Origin: Zygnema cylindricum
Taxonomy: Eukaryota; Streptophyta; Zygnematophyceae; Zygnematales; Zygnemataceae
NCBI GenBank assembly: GCA_037447655.1
Contig: JBBHKE010001902.1
Location: forward strand, 312,062 to 372,061
Reading direction: 5' to 3'
DNA: 60,000 nucleotides
Numbering within the stretch: the stretch's first letter is position 1; each line of letters opens with the position of its first letter. This document shows positions 46,888 through 57,740 of this stretch, piece by piece. The notes beneath the pieces are model-generated. The model was not told where the DNA came from, did not search any database, and saw nothing but the letters and a program-made list of their open reading frames with translations. Position numbers and translations under genes: made by a program.

Positions 46888-47107
46888 TTTAAGAAAATGG
46901 GAAAATAAAAATCAAAGAGGACTGCATAAAAAAGACGACAGGTTGACACGTGCCAGATACCCAGTGGATCTCAAGGAATTAAGGGACAAAGCCATGGCGT
47001 TGGATGTGAAAGGTACATCGTTTACTGATCCGTATCAAAATGCGACAGATTTCGTAAAACTCATTACTTTCTATCTTATACCGTCCGGAGAATATGGCGA
47101 CAGTTGA
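46888..47107 (+). other. Open frame without ATG at its start, possible exon
   Basis: A 72-codon open stretch ends TGA and has protein-like composition: DDRLTRARYPVDLKELRDKA, then MALDVKGTSFTDPYQ and FVKLITFYLIPSGEYGDS. The downstream flank (47110-47290) is a piece of the ATCGATAT-rich hAT-like family. It could be a decayed exon or transposon coding fragment. Confidence 0.25.
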
Positions 47108-48699
47108 GTGTACAGATCAGACATTTATCTGCATCGCTTTGATTATCTCCGATATTCTCGCATAAACATTCGCCGATACACCGATATTATAGGCTACTAA
47201 TCGTTAAGACGATATTGATATATCGTACCAATATATGGAATTCGGATACCAAAAGGCCCATGTAGTTATTTAAATCCTTACCGACAACACTAGATGATAT
47301 ATGTGTCATTCACCATCGGAGGTAAGAGGAGAGGGAGGAAAGCTAAAGTGGAAGCTCAGAGGGTAGAGGCAAGGGTTTTTTAGTGTTTCCTAAGGGTTTT
47401 TCTAGTGTTTTAATGTTTTTTTAATGTTTTTTAATGTTTTCTCTAGATTTTATTAGGGTTTAGGTAAGGATTCATTAATTTTTTTTTAAGGTTTTTTCAG
47501 GTTTTTTTTTGGTTTTTTTAAGGATTTTTCATCCGCATGCTCCGTCGAGTCTGAGGGGTTCAGGGTTGCTTTTAGTTTTTTTTTGTGTTGGACTAACTAG
47601 TATATAGGGTTTTAAGTTTTGAGGTTTTAGATATATAATTTATTGTTTTGTACCAATGTCTTTGTCCCCTTTTTTTTCTTTTAGTTTCTTTGGCCTTGTA
47701 CTTCCTATTAGTTGTTTCGATCTGCATTTGGTTTTTTCACTTTTTTCTTTACCTTTCATTTTTTGTTCTTGTGTACTCCAATAGTTTATTCTCATGTTTT
47801 TAGTAAATTCAAATGCATTTAAAACTTAAAAAAATATTGTTAACACTTTTTTATGACTTTATCTGTAACTGCCTTTTCCATTCTTTCCTTTCCCTTCCTT
47901 CTTTCCTTTCTTTCCTTCTTCCTTTTCCCTTCCTTTTGTTGGACCAATTTAATGGCCGCCGTGACTAACGTGTCGCTGTATATTTGTTTGTTTATGTTGC
48001 TTTAGTTTATATTCTCATAAGATTGGTCTCATAGATTTTGTTTGGCACGGCAGGAATAGACTACATGGAGGTTTAATAAAACACTTCCCTACATTGTATA
48101 TATTTTCGTGAGTTTATTGAAAACAACATTACAGAAAATAAGATTACGATTCTCTAAGCATCCGGGACATAACATTGACTATCCGATTACATTTTGATCT
48201 TAATCTGCGAAGCAATCGCCCCATCCGCCCCTGTAATGGTGAACCCACCTCGCGGAGGTGAGTTCACCATTACAAAACTAGTCAATTTGCTACACCTAGA
48301 AGATAGACACGTGCGTCGATGAAAAAATAAAATTTTCACACGTCCCCGAAGTCACGTGCCTTCGGACAAGGTGGCCGTAAAATCTTTGCCGAAAGGAAAT
48401 ACGTTTTTTTTCTTCAAAGTGAGCAGAGTGAAGGAGGTCTCTGAGGTACATTGACGCGGTTCACTTGTGAAGTACACGTACGTAATGCGCAAGTATGGTT
48501 CTCCATACGAAAATGGTCGGTTTCCAAATCTTTGACGATTTTAGAGATTTGATCGTCAACTTACGTGGAACCACTCAAATCAGAACACGTATGTAAAAAT
48601 TTATTTATAGACGAAACGCGATGTAACCAAGGCCTCTATAATACAAAATTTTCGTTGTCCGTACTATTACACAGACCTCCTGGTGTAACCATACCCTAA
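47108..48699. other. Transposon remnants and T-rich spacer
   Basis: 47110-47290 is a remnant of the TAGTGTTG/ATCGATAT family, ending ACAACACTAG. 47380-47530 is T-rich with AATGTTTTTT steps. 48233-48273 is a near-perfect hairpin. The right end of a further element (CCATACCC|TAA) lies at 48689-48699. No gene. Confidence 0.5.
48233..48273. repeat. Near-perfect inverted repeat (hairpin)
   Basis: Arms GTAATGGTGAACCCACCT and AGGTGAGTTCACCATTAC pair over 18 positions with one mismatch around a CGCGG centre. It could be two transposon ends brought head to head. Confidence 0.8.
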
Positions 48700-49405
48700 G
48701 GGTGGCCTTCCATTAGGCGTTTCAGTAATTGTATGGAAAAGTTTACTGAATGGGCATGCCTTCCATTAGGTCGCGCGTCACTAAACCATTTTTTATTTGC
48801 GTGGCTCATTATGGTTGGTAACACGTAGGTTAACATTAGATGCTTAAAATCTTGAAAGAATCTTATAACGCAAAGTCTGAACGTAATATTTGTACGAGCG
48901 GAGGCAATATCTGTACGAGCGGAGGCAATATCTATATGAGCGGAGGTAATTAATGACTCGTATAGAGGGCATTATAATGTTTTACCCACAATTTCAAAAC
49001 GAAACGACAAAAAGGCGGCAACAAACTGTGATGGTGGGAGCGTGACGGGATAATATCGGCGGATTCGCAACCACCCTGGCTGAAGGCGCATGGCCCTTGC
49101 GACGTGTACGCACATACACGCGCGCTCATGGTGGATTTTTTTTTCCTTTTCAACCTGGCCCATTTTTACATGTTTAGTCTTTGCAAAGTCTCTTCCTTGT
49201 GCACGGTCGGCACAGACTATAGGGTTGGTTACGTTGCGTCTCGGATAAAAAGTGTAATGGCATTCGACTGTCAAAATTTACACCAACAACCTTGGAGATT
49301 TTTCTGTAATGATGTTTTCCTTGGAAAAAAAAATGGTACGAACCTGTATGAAACAGTACAACCCTCAGTAAACAACCCCACTTTTTCGCTAATGGAAGGC
49401 CACCC
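48700..49405. mobile_element. GGGTGGCC-ended inverted-repeat element
   Basis: The left end GGGTGGCCTTCCATTAG is matched by its exact inverse at 49389-49405. It is 706 bp, flanked by TAA and TGA. The left part (ACTAAACCATTTTTTATTTG, GGTTGGTAACACGT) recurs at 51650-51812. No transposase ORF. PIF/Harbinger affinity is likely from the GGG ends and TWA flank. Confidence 0.65.
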
Positions 49406-49734
49406 TGAGTTAAAGGAATTCGTTTGTAGTGCAATTTGAGGTGTATGGTTGGATAATGCTTTAGTACTTTGGTGTCTCGTGTATAGACGCGATTTCGTTG
49501 GTAGGCGCTCATTGCGCAATTTATGTATGTTGTTTCGTTTAGTTTGAAGCCGTGACGCTTTGTTAGAAGCTCTATATATTGAAGCGTAGAGGAGAGAGAG
49601 AGTTAATCTTTATGAAGAAAAATTTACTAGAGAATATATTGGCTTACGTGGAATGATCTCTCTTATGTGATGTTTATGTGAATGCTTCTGTCGTCTTTTG
49701 CACTCTGAATTATTTTTAAGATCCTTCATCCCTC

Positions 49735-49890
49735 GCCCTCTCCCTCTCAGTCTCCCTCCCTCTCTCTCTCCCTCTCCCTCTCTCTCTCCCTTTCTCTCTC
49801 CCTCTCCCTCTCCCTTTCCCTCTTACTCTCCCTCTCGTTCTCCCTCTCCTTATTACTCTTCCTCTCCCTCTTTTTTATTTATTTTTTTAT
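49735..49890 (+). repeat. CTCCCT polypyrimidine tract
   Basis: About 150 bases of CTCTCCCT-type repeats on the + strand. Confidence 0.8.
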
Positions 49891-51650
49891 AACACAAATC
49901 GTACAATTTGATATTTAAAAACCGCCAAAATTAGAGTCATTGACGCCAACTAAACCATACCTACGCTTAAGTAAAGTAAACATTAGTATTATTAATTCGA
50001 TTTTAGGTTCGAGGGTCAAAATTTAGGGGCGCGGATATAGTGTTATGAACGCTATAAGTGTTTCAGGGTGTAATTTGCCAAAGTGCGAAACCAACAAATG
50101 CACCAAAGTATAAAACGTGGTCGTGGCTGGAAAAAGTACATTGTGGATAGCGTCAATTTTGTGATCCGTAGCCGATCTTTTTCCGACACTGCCAATATTT
50201 CCTTGACACACTATATCGTTTTTAGTATAAGAAATCATTTATAACTCGTGCACACTTGTCGAATTTTCAAACGGAAACCGAGAATTGGAAGGGGAGAATC
50301 TCGACTTTCAACTGTACCGTCAGACTAGCAACCCGTTAAGTGTGCACTAAGAAAACATGTTTTAAGGTTGCAAAAAATATCTTTACTGTTTGCAAAAAAT
50401 ATCTTACCTGTGGAGCCGTACACAGTATAGTGTTGTCGCAAAATGACATTTTGCACGTCTGAGCATTCCCTGTCGCTTTCTCGCCACAGCGGTACGAGTG
50501 GACCGTACAACATAGGAGATCCGACAATTTTTGCAACAAACACTTTGCATATAAACAACCAGCAAAAATTCTGACGTACGCAAATGTAATTGGACAAGAT
50601 CGTTGATTTTGGATTCGGTGAGATAACATAAATAAGTATTCTTAACTTCCGCGATTCTGAATGTTTGTAAAATGTTGTAAATTATACTGTTGTGTATCGA
50701 CAAATTTCTTATCCCCATAATCTTGTACCCGATATTGTTTGTTATCGAACAACAAAGGAATCGATATATCGAGGTGGGACATTTGAATTGTTATCGCCGT
50801 TTTTATATATATATATATTATTTCTCGCTCACAGTGTTATAAAATTATTAGTGTAAAGAAAATAATAGTGTTATTAATGCTCAATTGGATTTCATGACCT
50901 CGCGCTAACAAAACATTAACTCTAATTTATCCATATAACACTAATTTGGATACATATTCCCATAGTGTAGCCCCTTGAACATGTATTCACATAGTTGACC
51001 TTTGAACATGCGAGACCAGATTCGCGTGATGTCGCCTGTCTTTATTACTAAGGAATCAATTCTGAGAGCGCTAGCCCGTGTTAGCGCGACTCACTTTTCG
51101 GTCTTGACGTTGTTATCCGACACTTTTTTTGTACATTTGTATTAGAAAACTAGCAGTTTTAGTGATTCGTGCATTTCGTACAATACACAATTTAAAAACC
51201 GGCCACATTACAATCAATGACGCTAATTAAGCCGTACTTTTATTAAGGTATAGAAAAAAATACTATTATAAATTATATTTAAGGTTCAAGGGTGAAAATT
51301 CAGGGGCATGGATATAGTGTTTTTAACAATATAAACGATTCACGGTGTACAATGCATATCATTGTTAGTGTAAAAAAATAGCTTAAATGTTAATTTATTG
51401 ATTTCAACTCTATTTTGTGCATTAGCATCGAGATGAAAATAGCCAGTAACATTAATTTTGGCAATGGACACTAATTTGTGGATCGAATTTATGGTATGTA
51501 CGCTGAGGTGGCACTATTCAAGAATTTAAGATATTTTATGGTTTATAATATGTAATGTTCACGATATACGCCACAGCTAACGATGGCGTTTCTTCATGAA
51601 ATTTTGTAATCGTACGGCTAACTCTACGGACTGTTATATTTTAGGCATAT
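49891..51650. other. MITE-derived remnants, no genes
   Basis: Contains right halves of MITE copies ending at about 50072 and 51349 (both start near TCGTACAAT...TTAAAAACCG and hold AATGACGC-type blocks), an extended-subfamily piece at 50215-50370, and a GATATATCG-type remnant at 50730-50800. No coding exon recognised. Confidence 0.55.
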
Positions 51651-51812
51651 TTTAGGCCGGACTTCCATTAAGTGTTTCAATAGATGTACGGTGTCTTCCA
51701 TTAGGTCGCGTTAGGAAACCACTTTTTATTTGCGTTGCTCATTTTGGTTGGTACCACGTATCGCAATGTTAAGATGCTAAAAATCTACAAAAAACGCAAA
51801 GCCTCAACTTAA
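51650..51812. mobile_element. Partial copy of the GGGTGGCC-ended element
   Basis: Shares CTTCCATTAGGTCGCG, ACCACTTTTTATTTGCGT, GGTTGGTACCACGTA and AACGCAAAG with 48710-48880. The right half is missing and the polypyrimidine tract begins. Confidence 0.6.
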
Positions 51813-51813
51813 A

Positions 51814-52562
51814 GATCTCTTCCCTTCCTCCTCTCCTTCTCTTTCCCTCTCTCTCTTTCTCCCTCTCCCTCTATCTCTCTTTCGCCATCTTTCCTCTGCA
51901 TCCCCCCTTCTCTCCTTTCACCACCCTTTCCCTCTCTTTTTCCCTCTACCTCTTCCTATTTTTTTCCCTTTCCCTCTCTCACTCCATCTTTCCCTTTGGC
52001 TTGCTCTCTCGCTCTACTTCTCCTTTTTCCTCTTTCGCTCTTCTCCTCCCTCCCTATCCCTTTCCCTCCCTTCCTCTCTAACCTCGCCCCTTACCTCTCT
52101 CCCTTTGCTAAGTTTCTTTCTTCCAACCCTCCCTCCCTTCCACTACTCTCTCCTTCTGTCGCTCCTTTTCTCTCTCACTCACCTTCTCCCTCTCATTATC
52201 CACCTCTCTCTCTTCCGATCTCTTCCTCTCCCTCTCCCCTTACTTCTCCCGATTCCTCACTCTCCCCCTATCTTTTTCTCTTCCTCACTCCCTGTCTCCC
52301 ACTCTCACTCGACCTTTCTCCCTCTCTCTCTCCTTCTCTTTCCCTTTCTGTCTATCTCTCTCGTCGCACTTTCCCTCTCTCCTTCTCTCCCTCTCTCTTC
52401 CTCTCCCCCTCTCTCTATCCCTCTCCTTTTCCCTTTGCACCTGTGGCTCCCTTTATCTATTCCTCTTTCTTCCTCTCCAGTTATTTCTACCCTCTCTCTC
52501 CCGCACCCTCACCCTCTCACTCTCCCTCCCCCTCCCTTTGTCGCTGTCTCCCTATCTTCTGT
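51814..52562 (+). repeat. 750-bp polypyrimidine tract
   Basis: Almost only C and T on the + strand, built from irregular CTCTCCCT/TTCCTC units. The open frames through it are Ser/Pro/Leu low complexity. Confidence 0.9.
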
Positions 52563-53261
52563 AGGACTTTAAAATAAATCTCTCAAAATTACATTCACAA
52601 AATTCAGATAATGTTCACAGCAGAAGCTCATAAAAGATAAGAGGAATATTCAGCCAAAAATATTTATAACTGTTTTTGGCCGAAGCCTCTTTACATCATC
52701 TCTCTTCTCTCTTCTCTATTCTCCATAATCTCTACTTTAACGATTAACTTACTGCTTCTGAACACTGTAACCTATACCCCTTTTCAAACTAACGTACAAA
52801 CGCAAAACAAACTAGACTGGCAACTGCAGGCTATACCCCTTTTCAAACTAACGTACAAACGCAAAACAAACTAACTCCTTTTCAAACAAATGTTCAAACG
52901 CAAAACAAACAAAGTAGACTAGCAACAAACTGTGTCCCTTACTGCCAGAAGCGGACAAAAACACACAGTATGGAAATTTCCACGAAGGAAGGCGCACATG
53001 CCTTTTTCCTCTCAAACGCGAAACTTCAAACAATAAGTTTCACAAGTGTCGTTTCACGAAAACACTTGCACGAAAAATCAAACACATGCGCACGAAAACA
53101 AAAAGTGAAGCGAAACGAAATAGAACATTTTGTTCGCGGAAGCTAGAAAAAGTGCCACCAAACGACATCGCACATTTCGTACGACGATGTAGTTCCTTAC
53201 GTCAAACAAATAAATGTTGGTATGCCGCTTCGCGATATATTGACGATTCGGCAATATCCCA
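52563..53261. other. Spacer between polypyrimidine tracts, with direct repeats
   Basis: Contains a direct repeat of CTATACCCCTTTTCAAACTA...ACGCAAAACAAAC (about 52770-52870) and a third partial unit ending at about 52910. No gene recognised. Confidence 0.55.
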
Positions 53262-54558
53262 ACATTGTCCTCTCTCACTCCCCTTATCACAATTCCTCTG
53301 TTCCTCTCTCCCTTTGTTCCCTCTCTCTCATACTATCCCTCTGCCTCTACCTCTCCTATTCCTTCTCGCTCTCCCTCTCCCCTCCCCTCTACCCCTCCTT
53401 GATCCTCCCTCCCCTCGTTGATCCCCCCCTCCCCTTTCCCCTCCCTCCCCATCCCTCCCTCTCTCCTTTTCCTTCCCTTCTCCTAATCCTTCTCTTCCTT
53501 ACTCCCTCCCTCCCACTCTCATTCGACCTTTCTCCCTCTCTCTCTCGTTGCACTTCCCCTCTCTGTCTCTCCCTCGTCGCACTTTCTCTCTCTCCTTCTC
53601 TTCCTCTCTCCCTCTCCCTTTCCTTCTCGTTTTCCCTCTGCACCTATGAATTCCTTCTCTATTCCGCTCACATCCTCTTCAGTTTTCTCTACCCTCTCTC
53701 CCTCCCTCCCCCTCCCCCTGTCCTTGACGCCCTATCCCCCTCTCTCTCTCCCCTTATCACAATCTCTCCCCCTGTCCCTTTCTCCCTCTGTTCCCTCTCT
53801 CTTCTCCTATCTCTCTCCTCCTATCCCTTTACCTCTAACTTTCCCATTCCCTCTCGCACTCCTTCTCCCCCTCCCTCTGCCCCTCCTTGATCTTCGCTCT
53901 TCCCCTTGTTGGTCCTCCCTCCCCCTCCCCATTTCCCTCCCTCTCGCCCCTCCCTCCCTCCCTCCCTTTTCTTCCCTTCTCCTCACTCTCTCCCTCTTCT
54001 TCTCCCTCTTAGTCTTACCTCCTCCTCTCCCTCCCCATCTCTCTACCCCTCTCCTTTTCTACCTCTCTCCTTTCTCCCTATCTCCCTCTCCCTTTTCCCT
54101 CTCTCTCCGCCTCTTTTTCCGTCTCCCTCCCTTTCTATCTCTGTCCCTCTCTCCATCTCCCTAACTCTCCCAATTTCTGCCCTCTTTCCCTCGTTGTTCC
54201 CTTCCCTCCCTCTTCTCTTCTTTCTCCCTCTTCCTCTACCTCTCCCTCATCCTTTACCTCTCCCTCTCCACACACCCTGCCTTTTTTTCTCCCTCCCCCC
54301 CTCCCTCTCTGCCCCTCTCTCGCTCTCTCTCTCCCTCATTCTCCCCCTCTCTCTTCCTCTTTCACTCCCTCTCCCCCTTTCTCCCCCCCTCTCTCTCTCT
54401 CTCCCCCTCAATTTTCCTCCCTTTCTCGTTTTCCCTATCCCTCTTTCTCCCCCTCTCTTTATCTCTGTTTCTCTCTCTCCCTCCAGCGCTCTCTCCCCCC
54501 TCTCCCTCTCTCTTCCTCCTCTCCCTTTTATTCTCCCACTTGTTACCTTTTCCTTCTA
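53262..54558 (+). repeat. 1.3-kb polypyrimidine tract
   Basis: Near-continuous C/T strand of CTCTCCCTC-type irregular repeats. A 32-base non-pyrimidine interruption occurs around 53640-53670. It ends where the copia LTR begins. Confidence 0.9.
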
Positions 54559-54559
54559 A

Positions 54560-55097
54560 GAGCAGAAATGGAGCACGAAGACTGTTAAAACTGAAAGATT
54601 ACAAACCAAACAATGTATAAACAACAAAGAAAGTGTTCCTCCAAAGTTCAATATATTAAATACAACCAACGTACAAATCTCCTTTAGCTGTTGATCTTTC
54701 TACGCCTCCATAATAATCTACACCTCCACAGAGACAGGTAAACCACTAAGTCCCAACAAGCATATATATGTACACAACTAAAACGTGTAAGAGTCTACGC
54801 ACCGAAATATACGACCGACAATTGTGAACCGGCTTGAACTACACGGTAAGACTAAACAAGTCAACCGTGAACCGACTTGAACTACACGGTACGACTAGAC
54901 TTTACGTGAACCAAAATGACCACATAATTTCCACGTCACTTGTACGGTACCACTAGAACTTAAGCGAAACGAAACGAACATACAATTTCTACGTCACTTC
55001 AAATATATAGCGACGAAACGTCTTCGTCGCTAATCGTCGCTACTTAGCTACGAGAATGTCTCGTCGCTAAATGAGTTCTCAATACTTAATCCTAACA
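54560..55097 (-). mobile_element. Ty1/copia 3' LTR (minus strand)
   Basis: On the minus strand a polypurine tract AGAGGGGGAG is followed at 55097 by TGTTAGGATTAAGTATTGAG, a typical copia LTR start directly downstream of the pol reading frame. Direct repeats of GAACCGACTTGAACTACACG type lie inside. The far boundary near 54560 is approximate. Confidence 0.6.
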
Positions 55098-55123
55098 CTC
55101 CCCCTCTTACTGAGACACTCAAA

Positions 55124-56299
55124 GCCCCCTTTTACTCCATGCCTACTAACTTCTTTCCCATTTTATATATTTCTTTTAAAGCGGCTTTGGTTAACATATC
55201 AACAGATTGCTCTTCTGTAGGTACAAACACAAATTCAACTTCTTTTTCCGAAACTAAATCTCGAACAAAATGCCACGGAACTTTAATGTACTTTGTGCGC
55301 TTATGTAAAATATGATTTTTACTAAGTGCAATGGAAGACATGTTATCACTTAATATTTGAATGCATTCCTTTTTCACTCGAACCTCCTATAGAAATTCCT
55401 TAATTCACACGGCATTCTTCGCAACATGACATGCGGCCATATACTCCGCCTCCGTAGATGAGAGTGCAACAGTGGGTTGGAATCGGGAATTCTACGAGAT
55501 GTCTCCTCCTGCGAGTAAAAACACACATATATCTCGACGTAGACCTTCGTGTATCATGGTTGCCTCCATAGTCGGCATCACAATAGCCATAAGAACTCAA
55601 GCTCTCATTTTTTCTATAAACAATTCCAAGACTAAGGGTTCCAGCCAAATATCTAAAAATTCTTTTCACTGCCTCCCAATGTACATTTTTCAGATTACTA
55701 CAATACTGGCTAACCACACTCACTGCGTCACTAATGTCTCGCCTTGTTCGGACACTCTAATACATCAAGCTTGCGACCGCCTCCCTATAGCACTAATGTC
55801 TAGTCTTGTTCGGACACTCAAATACATCAAGCTTTTGACCGCCTCCCTATACGAAGCTTGAACCTCGGGACTTTTAACAAAGTTAGAATGCTTATCACGA
55901 GGATCAAGAGGAGTTCCAAGTGGCTTACAATCTAAAAACCCAAATCTTTCTAATACCTCTTTGGCATATTGTTCTTGGATTAACTTAACATCGTTGTTCC
56001 TCCTCCTCTGAATCTGAATTCCCAAAATGTATTGTGCATCTCCTAAGTCTGTAATTCGAAAATATTTTATTAATTCAATTATTAATTCCCGAAGTAACTC
56101 CAAGTTGTGAGAGATAGAAATAAAGTCATCTGTGTATGCACTAAATTTTATCATGTTCCATCCTTTTTCCTGAATATACACTCCACAATCTGCAGTAAGC
56201 CTTTTAAATCCCAAAATTAGTAAAACCTTGTAAAGCTTATGGTTCCATGTTCTCGGTGCCTGCTTTAAACCATACAAGGCCTTCCACAACCTCCATCCC
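55124..56299 (-). pseudogene. Ty1/copia pol (reverse transcriptase - RNase H), decayed and truncated
   Basis: Three minus-strand frames lie in order. 56289-55765 has RT motifs WKALYGLKQAPRTWNHKLY and SAYTDDFISI (the catalytic YxDD as YTDD). 55723-55400 has RNase H, with HWEAVKRIFRYLAGTLSLG and YCDADYGG. 55377-55132 has DNMSSIALSKNHILHKRTKYI. Copia pol normally encodes gag, protease, integrase, RT and RNase H in one frame. Here frameshifts separate the pieces, and everything upstream of the RT KALYGLKQ region is cut off by the gypsy LTR starting at 56300. Non-functional. Confidence 0.9.
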
Positions 56300-56767
56300 T
56301 GTAAGAGGGTTACAAAGACTTAGGGGGTTGAGAGTAGAATACAGCAGCTGCTAAGACTGCGGTGTTTGACAACGGTAATGCTATATCAGAGCAACGCAGT
56401 TGCGATGTCGGCTTAGCGCAGCATCGCAGCATAGCAACATAGCACAATGTGGTAGAAGTAGTATATCTAGAACCTAGTGTGGTTAGGACACGTCAGACCG
56501 AAGAATGCCACGTGTTCATAGCGGTACAGTTTTAGTGCCGAGCTGTTTAGTGGCTAGCTAGTATAAATAACTGTAGATGTGAGGAAAACGAGACTTTTTA
56601 GAGTGAGTGTACTTTGAGCAGAATCTTGTAATCTCTTCTCCCGAATTAATATACTCTTGAGCTCTTCTTGTGGATGCCGTTTGCTTTTACTGTTGCTACG
56701 AGAAGTTCCTTTAAGCTTTGCGCTGTGCATTGTGGTGTTGTTTTACTGTTGATTTTCTCATTTTACA
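56300..56767 (+). repeat. Gypsy 5' LTR
   Basis: Begins TGTAAGAGGGTTAC and ends TTTTACA, giving TGTAA...TTACA termini, 468 bp. A TATA box TATAAATA lies at 56562-56569, suitable for the LTR promoter. It is similar to the minus-strand LTR at 35443-34963. Confidence 0.75.
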
Positions 56768-56768
56768 T

Positions 56769-56780
56769 TGGTATCAGAGC
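56769..56780 (+). promoter_or_regulatory. Primer-binding site, initiator tRNA-Met
   Basis: TGGTATCAGAGC is the standard plant LTR-element primer-binding site, complementary to the 3' end of initiator tRNA-Met. It starts one base after the LTR. Confidence 0.9.
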
Positions 56781-56870
56781 TATTCCTCGTGACACTACAG
56801 TATATAAGGTCACGGTGTCTCCACAACTGATATGTTGGAGCGAGTCCTTCGGGAATTGGAGAATGTCTGA

Positions 56871-57740
56871 TTGCAAAACGCTCACTTGAGTGACACCGTC
56901 GCAACTTTGGAAACTCGTCTTGGTGATCAAGCACATGGAAGCAAAGAGAGAGATTTGAGGAGACCAAAGTTGAGATTGCTTGATGAGGTCGACCGTGCCA
57001 AGCACAAGATTCTCGATGCGTGGTTGTTTACTATGGCAAACTATCTAGAGAATTTTCCAAGCCTGTCCAATCGCGATAAGATTTATTATGCCGAAGGTTT
57101 ACTAAAGGCGACAGCATGAGCGTGGTGGAGGGCAATGGTAGAAGACGGCGAGGTACCCGCTGATTGGACCCTGTTTGTTTGTTCTCTTCATGACTTCTAT
57201 CAACCTGTGAACACCGTTAAAGGTGTAAGGGATAGGATTTCTGTGTTGAGTGAAGCACCTCTGTATTGGAGTATGCGCAAAGATTTTTGGAGTGCAAGGT
57301 TCACATTCCAACGATGTCGAAGGACGAAGCTATTGATGGATATGTTAAGGGGCTCAAGGCTTCAATCCGACGGGATGTGGAATAGTGGCTTGCACGGGAA
57401 ACAACGACTCCTAGCCTCTCTGTGATTGTCCAATTCGCGAAACGGACCGATTCAATTAACTTCACTCTTCGTAGGTCCTATCATTTTGGATCGAGTAGTA
57501 GTGGAGGGGGCCGAAAGGATGATGGTACGACCCCTATGGAGTTGGGAGCAATCAAGGAGGAATGGGACTTGGTCAACGTTATTAAAAGAAAGAAGAAGAC
57601 CACTAAGAAAAAGACCAATGACCTGTCCCCCGAGGAGCTCCAAAGGAGGAGGCAAAACGAATAATGCTTCTAATGTGGTTCCCCGGACCATATGGCCAGA
57701 GAATGCCCAAGGAGAAAAGATCCCAAAAAAGGCAAACTAA
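56871..57740 (+). pseudogene. Gypsy gag with zinc knuckle, broken
   Basis: The capsid-like region reads LLDEVDRAKHKILDAWLFTM, then a TGA at 57117, then AWWRAMVEDGEVPADWTLFV and DFYQPVNTVKGVRDRI, the retrotransposon gag pattern. Frames then shift to a Lys-rich stretch and a CCHC knuckle (CFxCGSPDHMAREC, 57664-57705) that carries an in-frame TAA. Gag normally packages the RNA. This copy has several stops and frameshifts and is inactive. Confidence 0.75.

Noticed and set aside
47440-47475. Telomere-like TTAGGGTTTAGG
   Set aside because: Only one and a half units; no array of TTTAGGG.
51996-52577. 193-codon open frame
   Set aside because: It reads through a polypyrimidine tract; lack of A and G removes stop codons, so length is not evidence of coding. 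The same applies to frames at 53222-54559, 43751-44419 and 49698-49892.
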